A stretch of 64,000 nt of DNA, taken from NCBI GenBank assembly GCA_003508835.1, contig PUFA01000022.1, forward strand, positions 5,766,001-5,830,000, in the 5' to 3' direction. Shown here piece by piece: positions 48,431 through 60,424 of the stretch (the first letter of the stretch is position 1; each line of letters starts with the position of its first letter). The notes beneath the pieces were generated by a model that made no database searches, was not told the origin of the DNA, and was given only the letters and a program-made list of their open reading frames with translations. Source of the DNA: Eonycteris spelaea. Taxonomy: Eukaryota; Chordata; Mammalia; Chiroptera; Pteropodidae. The position numbers and the translations under genes are program-made.

Positions 48431-50429
48431 ATTGTATTATCATTGCATGAATATAATGCTTTCACTGTAGATGTCAGGCATAAAGAATAGCAACTTTGTA
48501 CTTAACATTCTCAAAGATAGATCTCACACCCCAGGATATTAAATCAAGAAAGTATTACCATTTTTACAACCTGGCAACCAAAGCACATTTGATTGTAACT
48601 TTTAAAACAGAAAATGTAAAGAGACAGAATGAGAAATTATCTGTCACTGGTTTAAGATGTGTTTCTAAGAGTCCTTTCAGCTTTAAAATTCTGATTTTGA
48701 AATTAAATCAACTGGTCAGTGAATATTATACCCTTTCTAATGTCTCTTTACTCAATAACATTTTTAAAAACAACTATTTTCAGAATAAACCTGAAATTTA
48801 AAATACTTCCCAAGAGCACTCTTGTCTGATGGAGTTTATTTGATGGCTTTATACGAAAAACAAAATGGAGATGTGTTTAGAATGGGGGCTAGAATGACAA
48901 AAAACTTAAATGTAAAATTTTGAACCAATTGAAATATCTTCTCTACACCTGCGGTAAAACATGGAATTACCTAATTACCTATGTATACTGCCACCTGTAA
49001 TTCACTGCAATAGAACATGTCCTTCTCAGAGAAAAAAAATCACAAATGTTCTAAAACACAAGAAAAATTCAGCAGGGATAATGTTCTGAACATCAACAAT
49101 TTAAGACAACAGCACCATATGAAAAAGATTTCCTTAAATGCCATGACCTTAACTGTTTTCTTTATCCATTTTATTCATAATTATTATAGTTAAAACTGTA
49201 ACATCAATAGTATTTCTGCATTTATATCTAAATCTCTTCTTCATACACAGATACAGTTTAAGAACATAGAAATAAATAAAAGAGTTCTTGTTACAGGATC
49301 TGATCTGAGAATCAGATCTCATGCTCTTGGGTATATTTATTTTAAACATAAAAATATTACATAAATTAGGAGAATGCTACTAATCCAAACTATCATAAGG
49401 GAGAGAAAGAGGAGAATTTTTTAAAAAGGGCATTCATTTTAAAATTGTAAACAAATTTTCTCATCTCAATATAACTTAGCTATGACTTGCTAAGAAAAAG
49501 AATTATGATAAAGAAATTTCTAAAATAAACAAATCATGTGTTCCAGGTTGAACTGTGGACATGCTTTGCCCTTCAGAGAGAAAATAATCATCTATATTTT
49601 AATTCTAGAAAAAAATAGTTAATCAGAGAAGGAAAAATGTACTAAAACAAGTAAAGGAAGAAACAAAAGAACTTTTATAAAATCTCTAAGGTGAATTTCA
49701 GTAAGAAATAACTATAAAATAAACAGTTATTGAGTTTTGCAATCAGAGAAGACTGTCAAAACTATCTGTGCATATCAGAAATAAATCTCTATAGACAAAA
49801 AACAAAATACAAAAAAAAAAAATACCCAAAACAACAACAACAAACACTCCTCACAATCTGAAAAACAGGTCACTGTTTAAGGACTTTGCAACTGAAAGAA
49901 GCCTCTTCCTAGAATTTCTAGGATCTCAACACCAAAAATTGAAAAATGTTAAATCCTGTAAATGAGGAATATATTGAAAGGCTAACACTCTGAATTCCCC
50001 AGAGTGAATGGGGATTCACATTGCAAAACAGAGAAATCCAACACTTTTAAGCCTCATTTCCCTTTACAGAATCTCCAAACTTCTACATACAGCTAATCTG
50101 TGTGATCTACTCTGTTTCACTGATATGTTTATATTTTTTATAGCAAGAACAGTTTTAGCTATTATACCTTTTTTTCCTTACACGTGTATACGTATGTACT
50201 TTACATCAACACTTACACCCTTTTATCCCGGCCAATTAATCCCAGCTTTACCAGCCTATGAAAAACCTCACAAGATTATTCTCAATCGATCGTGCACATA
50301 TAAAAGAATCACTCACCTAATTACAGAATTAAGTATTTCCAAACTACGTAATATTTAAGCCACGAATAATATGACCACGTCGGTTATAAAACAAGAAAGC
50401 TAGAGAATAAAAAAAAAAGAACATACGTT
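48431..50429. other. AT-rich desert, nothing recognised
   Basis: No supported gene. Frames at 48496-48801 and 50008-50358 show no family signature. Confidence 0.4.
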
Positions 50430-50735
50430 TTGGTGACCGATGGCCTTTTTTGTGGACTGACACACTTCTGTTCCAGGAGACTGAAGAAGTGAGGACGAGA
50501 AGCAGGACGGTTCTGGTCTGAAATTCGAGACATTGCTTTAAATCCACCAAGTCAATTAGACAATCAGCATTTCTAAGTGATATCTGCTGCTGATTCTACC
50601 GAACGCAGCTGAAGCCCTACCACGTGTCAGCCACGTTGACTCTCAACGTGCAACGTTCTAACCGCGGAGGATTCCTTCCTAGCTTGTCATCGCAACCTTA
50701 TGAAAAGAATAAAACGCAACACTGGCCGTGGTACA
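50430..50735. promoter_or_regulatory. CpG-retaining islet with CACGTG and ACGT motifs
   Basis: About ten CpGs in 200 bases inside an otherwise CpG-poor desert. Includes CACGTG at 50621-50626 and further ACGT words (CCACGTTGAC, CAACGTGCAACGTT, and CATACGTTT on the left). Lies 10 kb before the PCDH10 ATG. Candidate enhancer by inference only. Confidence 0.3.
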
Positions 50736-50992
50736 TTTGACCCGCGAACAGCACGGGCTTGAACGGTGAGGATCCACTTACATTTTTCAATAAATATACA
50801 GTCTGCCCTCCATATCCCTGGGTTCACATCCAGAGATCAACCAGCTGAGGCAGCTGGCAACCCTCAGATGCGAGAGCCAGCTGTTTTGTATTGTTCTGCA
50901 CCATTTTATAGAAGGGCCTTGAGCATCTGTGGATTGGGGTATCTGTGGAGGTCCTCACACTAACCCCTCATGGATACCAAAGAAAGGCTGTA
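50736..50992 (+). mobile_element. MER2-like Tigger MITE with an adjoining Tigger-type fragment
   Basis: The main element, 50799-50990, begins CAGTCTGCCCTCCATATCCC and ends AAGAAAGGCTG with TA dinucleotides at 50797-50798 and 50991-50992, the Tc1/mariner target. Inside is CCTTGAGCATCTGTGGATTG, the MER2 'ttgagcatccgcggatt' word. Left of it, 50736-50796 (CGAACAGCACGGGCTTGAAC) resembles another Tigger-type terminus. Confidence 0.8.
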
Positions 50993-52969
50993 CGTACTTC
51001 ATCCACATCTATGCGGTCAACATAGTATATAGGATATAAAATGAAAGTCAGAAAATGAAGAAGATCATGAGCTGATGGATCACTTCTGAGTCGTAGTACT
51101 CGGAGAGAGAAGGGATGCATTTCATCAGTCATGAGAGAGAAAGTGTCTTGAATACACTTGTAATCTACAGTCGATCTTCCATCTTAGGTAAGCTTTCTTT
51201 GAAATAACCAATTAAAAAAAAATACTTCTTGAATACAGATTGCTAAAATATAGCTCATGGAACTGAGTATAATAGAAATCTCTTTTAACACGAATACTAG
51301 TAGAACATTTAAAAGGTCACAGATTCATTCATCTGGTCAGTACATCATTATTAAACACAGGTGGTGCAGCCAACCTATTCACCACAAATGTGACCATTCA
51401 GCTGAATGGACTTAAGCAATATTTTTCTCTCTGATTCAGATCGGCAGAAAAACATATGTTCTTGTTAAATTAGATACTTGCTTAGGTATCTGACTAGACA
51501 AGGTTAAAAAAATGTTTTGAGAAAATCAGCAATCAGCATTTCGACATGAAATTAACAGCAGCAGCCAAGGTTCTCAAATAGATATGCTAATGAACAAGCA
51601 ATACTATTGGTTTTTATTATAATTCTAAGGAGGACCACCGGCTATCAGCTGAAGCCACAGCAAAAGCATCGCTCAGGTGTGGTTGCTTAAAGAGGATCCC
51701 ACCATCTCTGCCGACCTCAAAACTGGCCAAGTTCTGGGAGGTAGGATGGGAAGGAATAAATCAAATGAAACAAAATTGAAGCCACCTAGCATCCTAGATT
51801 TAAGGAATCGGGTCCAAAGTCAGCATATTAGCCCATGATTAAAAAGATTAATTTGCTGTTTTTATGATCTCTATAGGAAGCTCTTTGCTGTCATGGCTGT
51901 CACTTCTGTACTGGGCAAGTCCCTCTGCCCTGCTTCACATAGTTCTTGCAACTAATCTACGTCACTGTTGCCTTAAAATCATAACACAAATTCTCTAGGA
52001 ACGTTTCGCTCAATTAATTAATTTTATTCTACTCTCTACTCCCCACAAACTCAGCATTCATAGTCATTATACGTTTTGTTTATCCACACAGCTTAACGAA
52101 GTTATTCAAACCTTTCTATGCATGTTCTTTATCAATCTGACTACGAATCCTTGTGAAAGATATCCACAATTTACATTTATTTTCCATTCCCTCAGTATTC
52201 CTGTGGCTGTGCTCCAATCGCACCAGTACCCATGCATGTTTTTGCTTCTAAAATTATAAGAAGTTACTAAAGAGAATACTAATAACGACAACACTAGGCA
52301 GAAAAATGACAAGGAGGGGAATGTTGAAGAGAAAGTCAAATATAATTGAGGTCTGAGGCTCAGATTAGGTCATTCTAATAAATTCATTCTATTTTAAGGG
52401 ACTGATTTTTACTCATTTAATTTCGAGAATTTTAGTATTCATCGTCATGAATAGAACAGTAGGTATTAAGACTTTACATCAAGGAATTGAAAGAAAAATA
52501 AGTGAATCTATCAAATAAGAGTCCTTTAATCCTAAAATTTTGATTAATATAAAAATAGGAAAAACAGGACCTTATGATGAAAGAGCCATGTTTTATCAAA
52601 ATGATTTTAGAAGCTTATCTATGTATCAGTTCTTTCATATAAATTTAAATTTACAGAACATTTAAATTTATCTGGATGAAAGCAAATACAAGTTTTAATA
52701 CATAACATGATTGTAAAAACGGCTCATTATTGATTTTTCTGTTTTGAAAGATTCTTTAAAATTTAGTTAGTTTGGTCTTCTTTATTATTTGCATCTTGTC
52801 TACAAAATTATAATTTCCTGCAAATAGGGACAACGTAAAAGTTTTTTGCTCTTCAAAGTAGTTTGCGTTTCATAAAGGAAGTAAAACCATCAGGATAATC
52901 AATGTCAAATTATTGTCAATAAATATGTTATTTAAGTACTACTTCATTCAAAACATCTTGCTATAGTAA
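50993..52969. other. Desert interval, nothing firm
   Basis: No supported gene. 51530-51700 is more complex and includes ATATGCTAATGA (51581), an octamer/POU-like word. Confidence 0.4.
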
Positions 52970-53165
52970 TAGTTAACATTAACTAAGAGTCTGTGGGCCT
53001 TAGACTTCACATGTATCATTTCAGTTTAAGTTCCACAAGGTCAGTACATCATTATACCTTAACAGATGTTTAAAATGTTCGACCCACTTCAATAGAATTT
53101 CAAAGGTGCTAAATAATTTGTCCGAGTTCAAATATTTGGAGAAACAGAGATTTGCGCCTAATTTG
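52970..53165 (+). mobile_element. MIR SINE
   Basis: AGTTAACATTAACTAAGAGT, TCACATGTATCATTTCAGTT, CCACAAGGTCAGTACATCAT, GGTGCTAAATAATTTGTCCG follow MIR order. Confidence 0.65.
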
Positions 53166-53909
53166 TTTAATTTTCAAGTTTATGTTCTTCACAGTTTATC
53201 ATTCTCTCCACAGTGGGGACTTTCAGAAATGAGTAAGATATAGAACCTACCCTATAAGGCCCATGTTACACATAGTCTGAATTACTGAGTATACTGTACT
53301 TCTAAAGGAAATATATCATTCTTCTGACAGTATTTATTACCAAAACAACCATACATGTTTTACTTACTTCATAATCTTCTTCCTTTGATTATTCTTTTGC
53401 ATATTTAAAATAATTTTAAGTCATTTCTTTCCATTTGTTCCTGATGAAAGAATTTCAAATAAATTTATCAGTTCGGTTTTCAGAAATTTCAATTATCACA
53501 ATCTTTTCTGAGCAACATTGAAGAAATTAGTTTAAGGCGATAGTTAAAACTTAGCTTAATAAAACACTTTTCCCTTTAAATACCAATTCAGAAATATATG
53601 CAAAATGAACTCTACGTTTGCTTTGCCTAAAATGGGTATACTCCTTCTTCCCTCCCCCCGCGCCCCCAGCTTTTAACCTCTGATGAACTAAGTGAACAAG
53701 GCAACCCTTTCTGAGACCACTGATCAACGTGGTGTTTCTCATGAAAAGATGAAGCAGAAGTGTCTTCCTTTAGGACATGTACTAGCCATTTTGACTAGGA
53801 TAAAACCAGAACTCCTGTCAGTACGTAAGCTGGATGAACACCACCTCTAAATTACTTTTTTTTTTTTTTGCTTGCTTTACCTCCTAAGTAAATCCAACTC
53901 AGATAGATC
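53166..53909. other. AT-rich desert, nothing recognised
   Basis: T-run at 53856-53869. No supported gene. Confidence 0.4.
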
Positions 53910-54085
53910 AGAGAAACACCGTGGTATAGTAAAATGAACCTTGACATGAGCATCAAAAGGCTTAAATTTAAATTTTGTAATGATTTAGTGAGTTACTTAA
54001 ATTCTGAACAATCTTAGTATCCTTATCTATAATGTTGGCATGATAATACCTATAGACATGGAAGGAAATATTACAACTTATGTAA
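53910..54085 (-). mobile_element. Probable MIR SINE
   Basis: CGTGGTATAGTAAAATGAAC, AGTGAGTTACTTAAATTCTG, TATCCTTATCTATAATGTTG and ATGATAATACCTATAGACAT follow the reverse MIR order. Confidence 0.6.
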
Positions 54086-54129
54086 CAACTCTTGGCAAAC
54101 ACTGGTTGGTTACAACCATCAGTCGCTTT

Positions 54130-54190
54130 CACACACACACACACACACACAAACAAAAAAACAAAAACAAACAAACAAACAAAAAAGCAG
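54130..54190. repeat. CA and CAAA simple repeats
   Basis: About ten CA units (54131-54150) followed by ACAA/ACAAAC repeats. The small frames here are artefacts. Confidence 0.93.
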
Positions 54191-54551
54191 GAAATTTAAA
54201 TAAAATAAAACCTTTTACAGTATAACATTGTCAAGACCATTTAAATAAGACATAGTGGAAATCAAGTTTCTCATACAAAAAATCATACTAACCAGGCAAC
54301 TATACTAACTTAGAGAAAGACTTTTTTTAATTGAAGTACCTATTTAAGTTCTGTTTAGTATTGTATTTCTAATTGCTAATGTAATTCCCAAACTATGTTT
54401 GATATTCTTTCCACAGTGTCTGTTTCCAGTAACGTTTTCAAACTCTTCAGAAAATAATGGTATCATTTGTAACCGTAATCACAATTTGGATAATTTAATT
54501 TTGTATTTATAAAAGTCAATGGGCTTTTTCCCTTTAACAATTTATACTTGC

Positions 54552-54555
<4 letters not shown>

Positions 54556-54583
<28 letters not shown>
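54556..54583. repeat. CA microsatellite
   Basis: About 13 CA units. Confidence 0.95.
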
Positions 54584-54589
<6 letters not shown>

Positions 54590-56599
54590 TAAGCCAACTA
54601 TATCACCATTAAATAAGAAATAAACCCACTGGGGATGAAGAAGAGAGTTCTAGACCCTTTTCCTCTTACTCATATAAACTTAATCCGGGCTTACGATTAA
54701 TTTTTGAAATTGTTCTACATCCACCTTAATGTTTAAAGCTTCGTTTCTACCTCTAGGCCCCATCAGCAAAACCCACACATCAACCTTATTAGCAAAACAA
54801 CTGGCTTTTTACATGTGATGTTTTGTAGTTCTTATTTACAATCCTCATCATGCTGATTTCAGTAATCTTTCAGTAAGAGTGATTATTAATGCTGTCAAAA
54901 GCAGAAGCTAGGGTTCAATATTTTTTTCTTTTCTTTTAAAATAAAACTGGATAATTAAGATTGAGCTTAATAATGTGACTCTCAGGCCTCTGGGTAATCA
55001 GAAGAGTCCTATGATTGATTTTAATATAGCAAGGACCCTGTCTTTACTTAAAATTCTATGCATACGCCAAAGTACTTACTTGTACAAGCCACAAAATGGT
55101 TAAAGAAAAACTACAGGAATAGTCACTCATCATAATACAGAGGTATCTAGACATTTTTTTTCATTTTCAGACTCAAAAAATAAGTACCACATAAAATTTT
55201 ATCTGATTGACTTATCTTCTTTAATTTAAGATAGCCATAGATCTATTATGTCCACTAAAGCATATGACCTTTTTACTAACTCGGCTGTGTCTTTAACACA
55301 CTAAGAAATTGAACAATGTTTTGAAGAAATAAAAAAGAAATAAAGAAAAAGAAGGATAAAACAAATCTGAAGAGGATTGGAGACATTTTGGAGAAATCAG
55401 ATGGTTCAAGATTCAAAGTGATGAAAGAAAAAGGTAAGATGAGGTAATGTGTTTTGTTTTTCAGAAAAAGAGGTCATGATGTAATAAAGATTATCATTCT
55501 TAATCAGATCTATTTACTTACATTCTGAAGAAAGGTGTAGAACACAATATAAATTTCCAAAGGACTATTTAGTTATCAGTAAAAGACACAATATGTGAAG
55601 GAGCTGACAAGAATGTGAGGGTGTTTCATGTTCATCACCACCGCCCGCCCATATTCAGGAAAAATATATATTTGGAAGCAGTATCAAACACCATTGCCTA
55701 ATTTAAAAATATTCCTGGACCTCTTATTGATCAATATCTCTTATAGAAAGGATGAGAGTATAGCGTCTGAACTGAAACAATACTATTAGAAAATGATACC
55801 GTGAGCATTAGGATGTATAATTCATGTTGCTTTCATTTGCTTGGACCATTGTAAAAATCCATAAATCACTTCCTTGTTCATGTATTGCTTAAGTGCAATT
55901 TGTCATTTTGCATTAGAGGGCTGCTTCAGCTCATCGGTGCTTTTAATTCACTGTTTAGAGTTTAACAAAACGCTGGCCCCGTCTGATCACTAAAAAGACA
56001 CTGAAATGTGAAGCCACACCACTATTAACTAGGTGAAACAAAAGGAAGAACACTTCTACTTGGAATATCAAATAATGCTTAATGGAATATCTAGTATTCT
56101 CAGTGCCCGAAAACATGGATTGGTTCTCCGTTGTGTTCAAAGCATTAGAACACAGCAACTAGAGTTACCTGAATGATTGTAATAGCAGAGGCTACATATT
56201 TTCCCCATGTAAGTCTAGTCAACATTCACTCCTTACTGTGGGTGAACAAAAGCTAACACGGTGTCTGTGGCATTAGTCCCTCCTCTCTGCCTTCACACCT
56301 CTTAGGTTACACTGTTACGAATAAAGCTACCACCGCCTGGCTGCCCTTAAAAGAGATGCAGAGCTGTCCGGGTCCTTTGCTTCTGCTCTCTGCACTCTCC
56401 TTGCTGGGAATGACAAGTGTCAGAAACCTTCTAGCTCAATCCTGGACGAGCCTGGCCTTCGAAAGACTCCTTATTGACAGTTTTAATTTTTGTCTTCCAT
56501 TTCTTTAAAAAAAAAAAAAATCTCAACGCTCTGGGCACACTGCAATAATAAGAGGATTTAGAAACAAATTGCTTTCAAGTCAAGTTAAATCACTGCAAA
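54584..56599. other. Desert interval approaching the CpG island
   Basis: No gene recognised. 56270-56480 is GC-richer and contains TTACGAATAAAGCTACC, which could be an LTR remnant or coincidence. A-run at 56506-56520. Confidence 0.4.
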
Positions 56600-57299
56600 C
56601 ACTCATTTATCCAAACGCTGGTTAACAAACTTGTTTCCCTTCCGCCCTTTCGAGAAAAGGGCAGGGAAGAAAGCAACCCCATTACCTAGTTTCGAAGTTT
56701 GTAGCCAGGTATGGAAAACACATTCCTGGGACCTTAGCGCCCCACTCTTTCTGCACCTAGAGCCCAATGAAACAGACGAATGTGTATTATCTCTCTTATA
56801 CCAATCAGAACTTTTATGAAAATTGATTTTGATAACCTCCCTCCAAATTATAACTACTTTCTTCCTCTGTTTTAGGATGCAATTTGTTTCCGGCCAATTG
56901 GCTCTCCTGGAGGGGGCATGGCAGCGCGGAGGGATTGCTCCCCGCTTCCGGTTCCCAGTTATGGGGGCGCCCCGTCCCCCCACCCCGCGATTTATATATT
57001 CTGCATTTCAAAGAGGTCGTCAGCCTTGCCACCGAGGTTGTTATTTACATATTTATGTCTTCTGGAAAATCTGGGGTCCACCAAAGAAGGGTGCAAAGGA
57101 AAAGGGGATGGGGGGGATCGGCTTGATTGTCACAAGGGAGAAAATAAACCGGTTACACATAAGAGGCACTTTAAAAAGGCAATTGCAAAGGGTTGTTTTG
57201 TTTTGTTTTGGAAGAGGGTGGGCTGTTTAATGGTTCCAGGTGTAGGGGGCAGAGAAGGCTATTAATGTCAATATCTGAATTTTGGTCCCCAACAAAACG
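56600..57299. other. Transition zone between gene desert and CpG island
   Basis: GC rises stepwise from about 56630. CCAAT motifs occur at 56763 and 56894, with a GC-rich stretch at 56910-56995. Overlapping open frames exist on both strands but none resembles a known protein, so I do not call a gene. Confidence 0.4.
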
Positions 57300-57600
57300 C
57301 TACAGCAATTGTCTTTGGCTGGAGCTACCTGGACGGAGGCGGACTGCCGGGCTCGAGGCCATCCTCCCCAGCAGAAGACCCCGCTGGCACCGCCGGTCCC
57401 GGGGCGCTTCTGAGACTACAGGTCGGAGAGGCGAGACCTCTAGAGGACCCGGGTCGGCGTCGCCGGCGCGGACACAGGCCTCTGCGACCCGAGAAATCCT
57501 GCAGAGCCCCCAACAGGCGAGCCCTGCCGACAGAGAGCTGCAAGCAAAATTTTCTGGCTTGCCCTATGCTGCTTTCGCCGCTAGGAGGCGCCTGTAACCC
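57300..57600. promoter_or_regulatory. Outlying CpG-rich block 3.3 kb before PCDH10
   Basis: A 300-base GC- and CpG-rich patch (CGGGTCGGCGTCGCCGGCGCG near 57450), separated from the main island by AT-richer DNA with an A-run at 57642-57664 and a CA-rich patch at 57857-57900. It could be a second promoter, for example of a divergent non-coding transcript, but no splice structure is evident. Confidence 0.45.
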
Positions 57601-58239
57601 ACGTTTGCGGAGAGAGTTACCATTCAAACAGAACCGCTACCAAAAAAAAAAAAAAAAAAAAAAAACCCAGCTCAAGTGTTACAGTGGCTGTAGCGATTAT
57701 TTACAGGCAAATCTGACCATCTCGCCACGTTCTCATCCCCACCTCTGGAAGGTCTCTGGCTCTCAGCGGACGCCCCAAGTCAGCTCAAACTTCATCTGCA
57801 TTTTGAGAGCACAAACCTCCCTGTCTGGATCTGCATTGTCATTCAGCCGCATGGCTCTCACACGCAAACACGCACGCACACACGCGCATACACACAAGTG
57901 TTTCCATACGTACAAATGAAAACATTAGAAAATTACCGTCATGTTAAAAAAAAAAAATGTTCCAGGATTCTCATGAGTCAGCTGGAAGACCTCAAACGTG
58001 TCATGTCAATCGTGCAGATCTAAAGAAAAAAATAAAGGGGAGGAGGAATAGAAAGTGCAGATGCAGTGCCGTATTAATATTCAGATACACTGTAATCTCC
58101 TTTTCATTGATCCACAGGTCCTTTTATAAAGTGCCGTTCCATTCTCAGTCGCAGACGTGCCGCTAAAACCATTTTAACGGCAGCGGGTTTCGCTTGGCTT
58201 TGGCCAGTCATCAATTTACTGCAGCTGGAAAAGGATTAG
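57601..58239. other. AT-richer gap between the two CpG-rich blocks
   Basis: A-run at 57642-57664, CA/CG-rich simple sequence at 57857-57900 and an A-run at 57945-57957. The 117-codon and other frames across it have no recognisable protein content. Confidence 0.45.
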
Positions 58240-59560
58240 CCATTTTTGCTGGCATCCTTTCCTCCAAAACGCTCACAGGCAGGACCCGTCGCCGTGAAAG
58301 AACTAAGGGGGCGGGGAGGAGGGGTGCAGGGCAGAAGGCACGCACTGGCGGGACGGGCAGGGGCACGCCTCGGCCCCCAGTCACGCCCGTGGGCACTCGC
58401 CCTCCTTAATGCCTGCCCGGAGGGAGTGGCAGCGCACCTCGGGGTGGGAGACACGACTCTCCCTTTCCCGCAGGTCGTGGCGGTGTTACTCCGCGGTCAT
58501 TCATTACCAGGAAGCCATAAGGAACCTTCCTCTCTAGTGGCTGAACAAGACTGAACAGGGGCTGCTGTCAGGAAATCAACCACCCTCTGCCGCCCCTTAA
58601 TTAATATAAAACTGGGTTTTTTTTTTTTTAATATTTTCTCGGAGAACTGACATGCAGACCTCTCTCTAGCATTAAGGAGTTCACGGTAGATTTTAACTTC
58701 CCAGGAACTGGGTGCCTGGAGGCGCCTGCAGAGTGTGCACTCAGAACGCGTCGAGCGCATCTTTGGAGACCCGCGGTGGGGGCGGGGGTGGGGGTCCGTG
58801 GGGACGTACTCGGAGCTGCGCGCCGGCCAGGGAGGAGGGACGAGAGCGCCCTGAGTGTGCCAGCGCGTTCGCCGATACCCGCAGCGGCACACACTCGGGC
58901 CCCGCGTGTGCACGCCCCCCCCACCACCGCCCGCTTCCCGCCCCCACCCGCCCGAGGTCGCGGCCGCCGGGCTGTCCTCATCTAGCGGGTGTGCCCCAGG
59001 CCGGGCGAGAATCGGTGACCTGGTCTAGCACTGGGGCGACGGGCGTGTGGGGGTGGGGATCGCCAATTGTCAGGGGGGAGGGGGTGGGGGGTGAGAAGCA
59101 GGCAACAGCCGGCGCTAGCCGCCACCGAGGAGCCCTCGGCTGGGTGACGCGCAGGGACATCGGCGGCGCCTGGCAGCGCCCGGCGGTGCCCCGCGCGCCA
59201 CGCCAGCGAGGCCAGCGTCAGGCTGGCGGGCTCGCAGAAGAGCTCAGATGAAAGCAAGCTCCTCAGCCGCGGCTCAAAGCGCTCGCAGCTCAAACTAGGT
59301 CTCCAAGCGAATTATGATGCTCTTCGGTATGAATACGGTGGGTCTACAGTGAGGCTGGGAAGACGCCAGTCTTAAGTCTGTCTGCACTTCTGTAGGGGCG
59401 GCCGCCCCTCACCCCTTGGCGTGAACCCCACCTCCGCCCCACACCCACTGCTGCGCGCCTGTTCCACAACGGCCCCCGCGGACCCTCCTGCTTAATTTGG
59501 CACGGGCCATAATGTGTCCCTTTTTAAAATGCCCTGCCAGTCTCCGCCAGAACCGCTTAA
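58240..59560. promoter_or_regulatory. CpG island upstream of PCDH10
   Basis: Sharply higher GC and abundant CpG (GCGCGCC, CGGCGGCGCC, CGCGCCGGCC) compared with the AT-rich desert to the left. Contains several G-runs (58768-58795, 59072-59092). Long open frames on both strands here follow from the scarcity of AT-rich stop codons and show no recognisable protein. Function as promoter or bivalent developmental island is inferred from its position before PCDH10. Confidence 0.75.
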
Positions 59561-59940
59561 TTAGGTAGCCGCGCCGATTAATAGCCCCTCTGCAACTTCT
59601 TTTTTTCCCCCCCGTTCTCGGTGATTTATTTCCACGATCAGTAGCAAGGAAATACCTTAAAGGAAAAAGAGTGTTAGCGTCATTGGAAACCCCGCTCCGG
59701 AGAGAGGATACCGCTGCTGTTGTTGCTATTGTGGTTTCGCGTTTGCTGATGCAAACAGGGGAACCTCTCTATTCCCTTTCCATTACTGCGGCTGGGGACT
59801 GGGAACTTTCCGTGGCAGAGTCCCCAGCTAGCGCCTCGGGACCTGCCGGGCTGTTCTCTCTCTGTGTGTCACACTCACACTCACGGCCACCACCGGGGCG
59901 CGGGTTCTATCGCGCCCCGCCTGGCTGCCAGTGACACGGC
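59560..59940. promoter_or_regulatory. Homeodomain-type TAAT sites in the distal promoter
   Basis: TTAATTAG (59557-59564) and GATTAATAG (59576-59584) lie 20 bases apart in a CpG-rich setting. Similar cores are at 58599 (TTAATTAA) and in the CCAAT box region (CCAATTAG). They are candidate homeodomain binding sites; binding is inferred. The rest of the interval is mixed GC-rich leader or promoter sequence. Confidence 0.3.
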
Positions 59941-60060
59941 TGCCTGACGGCCAGCTCGGCCAATTAGCGGAGCCTCGGTGGGTGGTGCTCCTCGGCGATT
60001 GGTTGGCAGAATGAGGGCGCTGCGCAAAAACAGAGAAGCGTTGCGCTCGGAGCTCAGAAA
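59940..60060 (+). promoter_or_regulatory. Proximal promoter with two CCAAT boxes
   Basis: A direct CCAAT at 59960-59964 (CGGCCAATTAGCGG) and an inverted one, ATTGG, at 59998-60002 (GCGATTGGTTGG) lie about 36 bases apart in CpG-rich sequence, roughly 0.95 kb upstream of the PCDH10 ATG. No TATA box stands at the expected distance, which fits a CpG-island promoter. The paired NF-Y-type sites suggest initiation near 60050-60100, by inference. Confidence 0.45.
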
Positions 60061-60424
60061 CTGCCAGCCGAGATCACAGGCTCTGAGGCTAAGGCTGGAG
60101 GAGGGAAGGACGGGAAGGGAGAGAGACAGGTTAGAGGGAAAGAGGCTTGAGAAGGAAACAGCAAGAAAGAAACTGCCCATCACACTTACAGAAAGGCAAA
60201 TGACGGTGGCGAAGAGGACAGAGAGAGACAAGACGATGAAAGCCAAAAAATACAAATAGAGCGGAAAAAAAGGGGGGGAAACAAATGCCAAGGAGAACAT
60301 CCATCCGGAGAGATGAAGAGAATGAAAGTTTTATGCTGCAGAGCCGTTCTATGCTTTTCCGGCACACAATTCTCTCGCTGTTTTTAAGCCCTTTTGCGTT
60401 TGCCCGCCGTTGACACTGAGAGGC

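Noticed and set aside
56320..56345. AATAAA-type word in TTACGAATAAAGCTACC as a gene's poly(A) signal
   Set aside because: No transcript structure upstream; isolated hexamers are common by chance.
56603..57627. Frames of 100-135 codons on both strands
   Set aside because: Same GC-rich cause; mutually overlapping and without domains.
58211..59293. Several 60-179 codon frames on both strands in the CpG island
   Set aside because: GC-rich DNA has few stop codons by chance; products are Arg/Pro/Gly/Ala-rich without any recognisable family.
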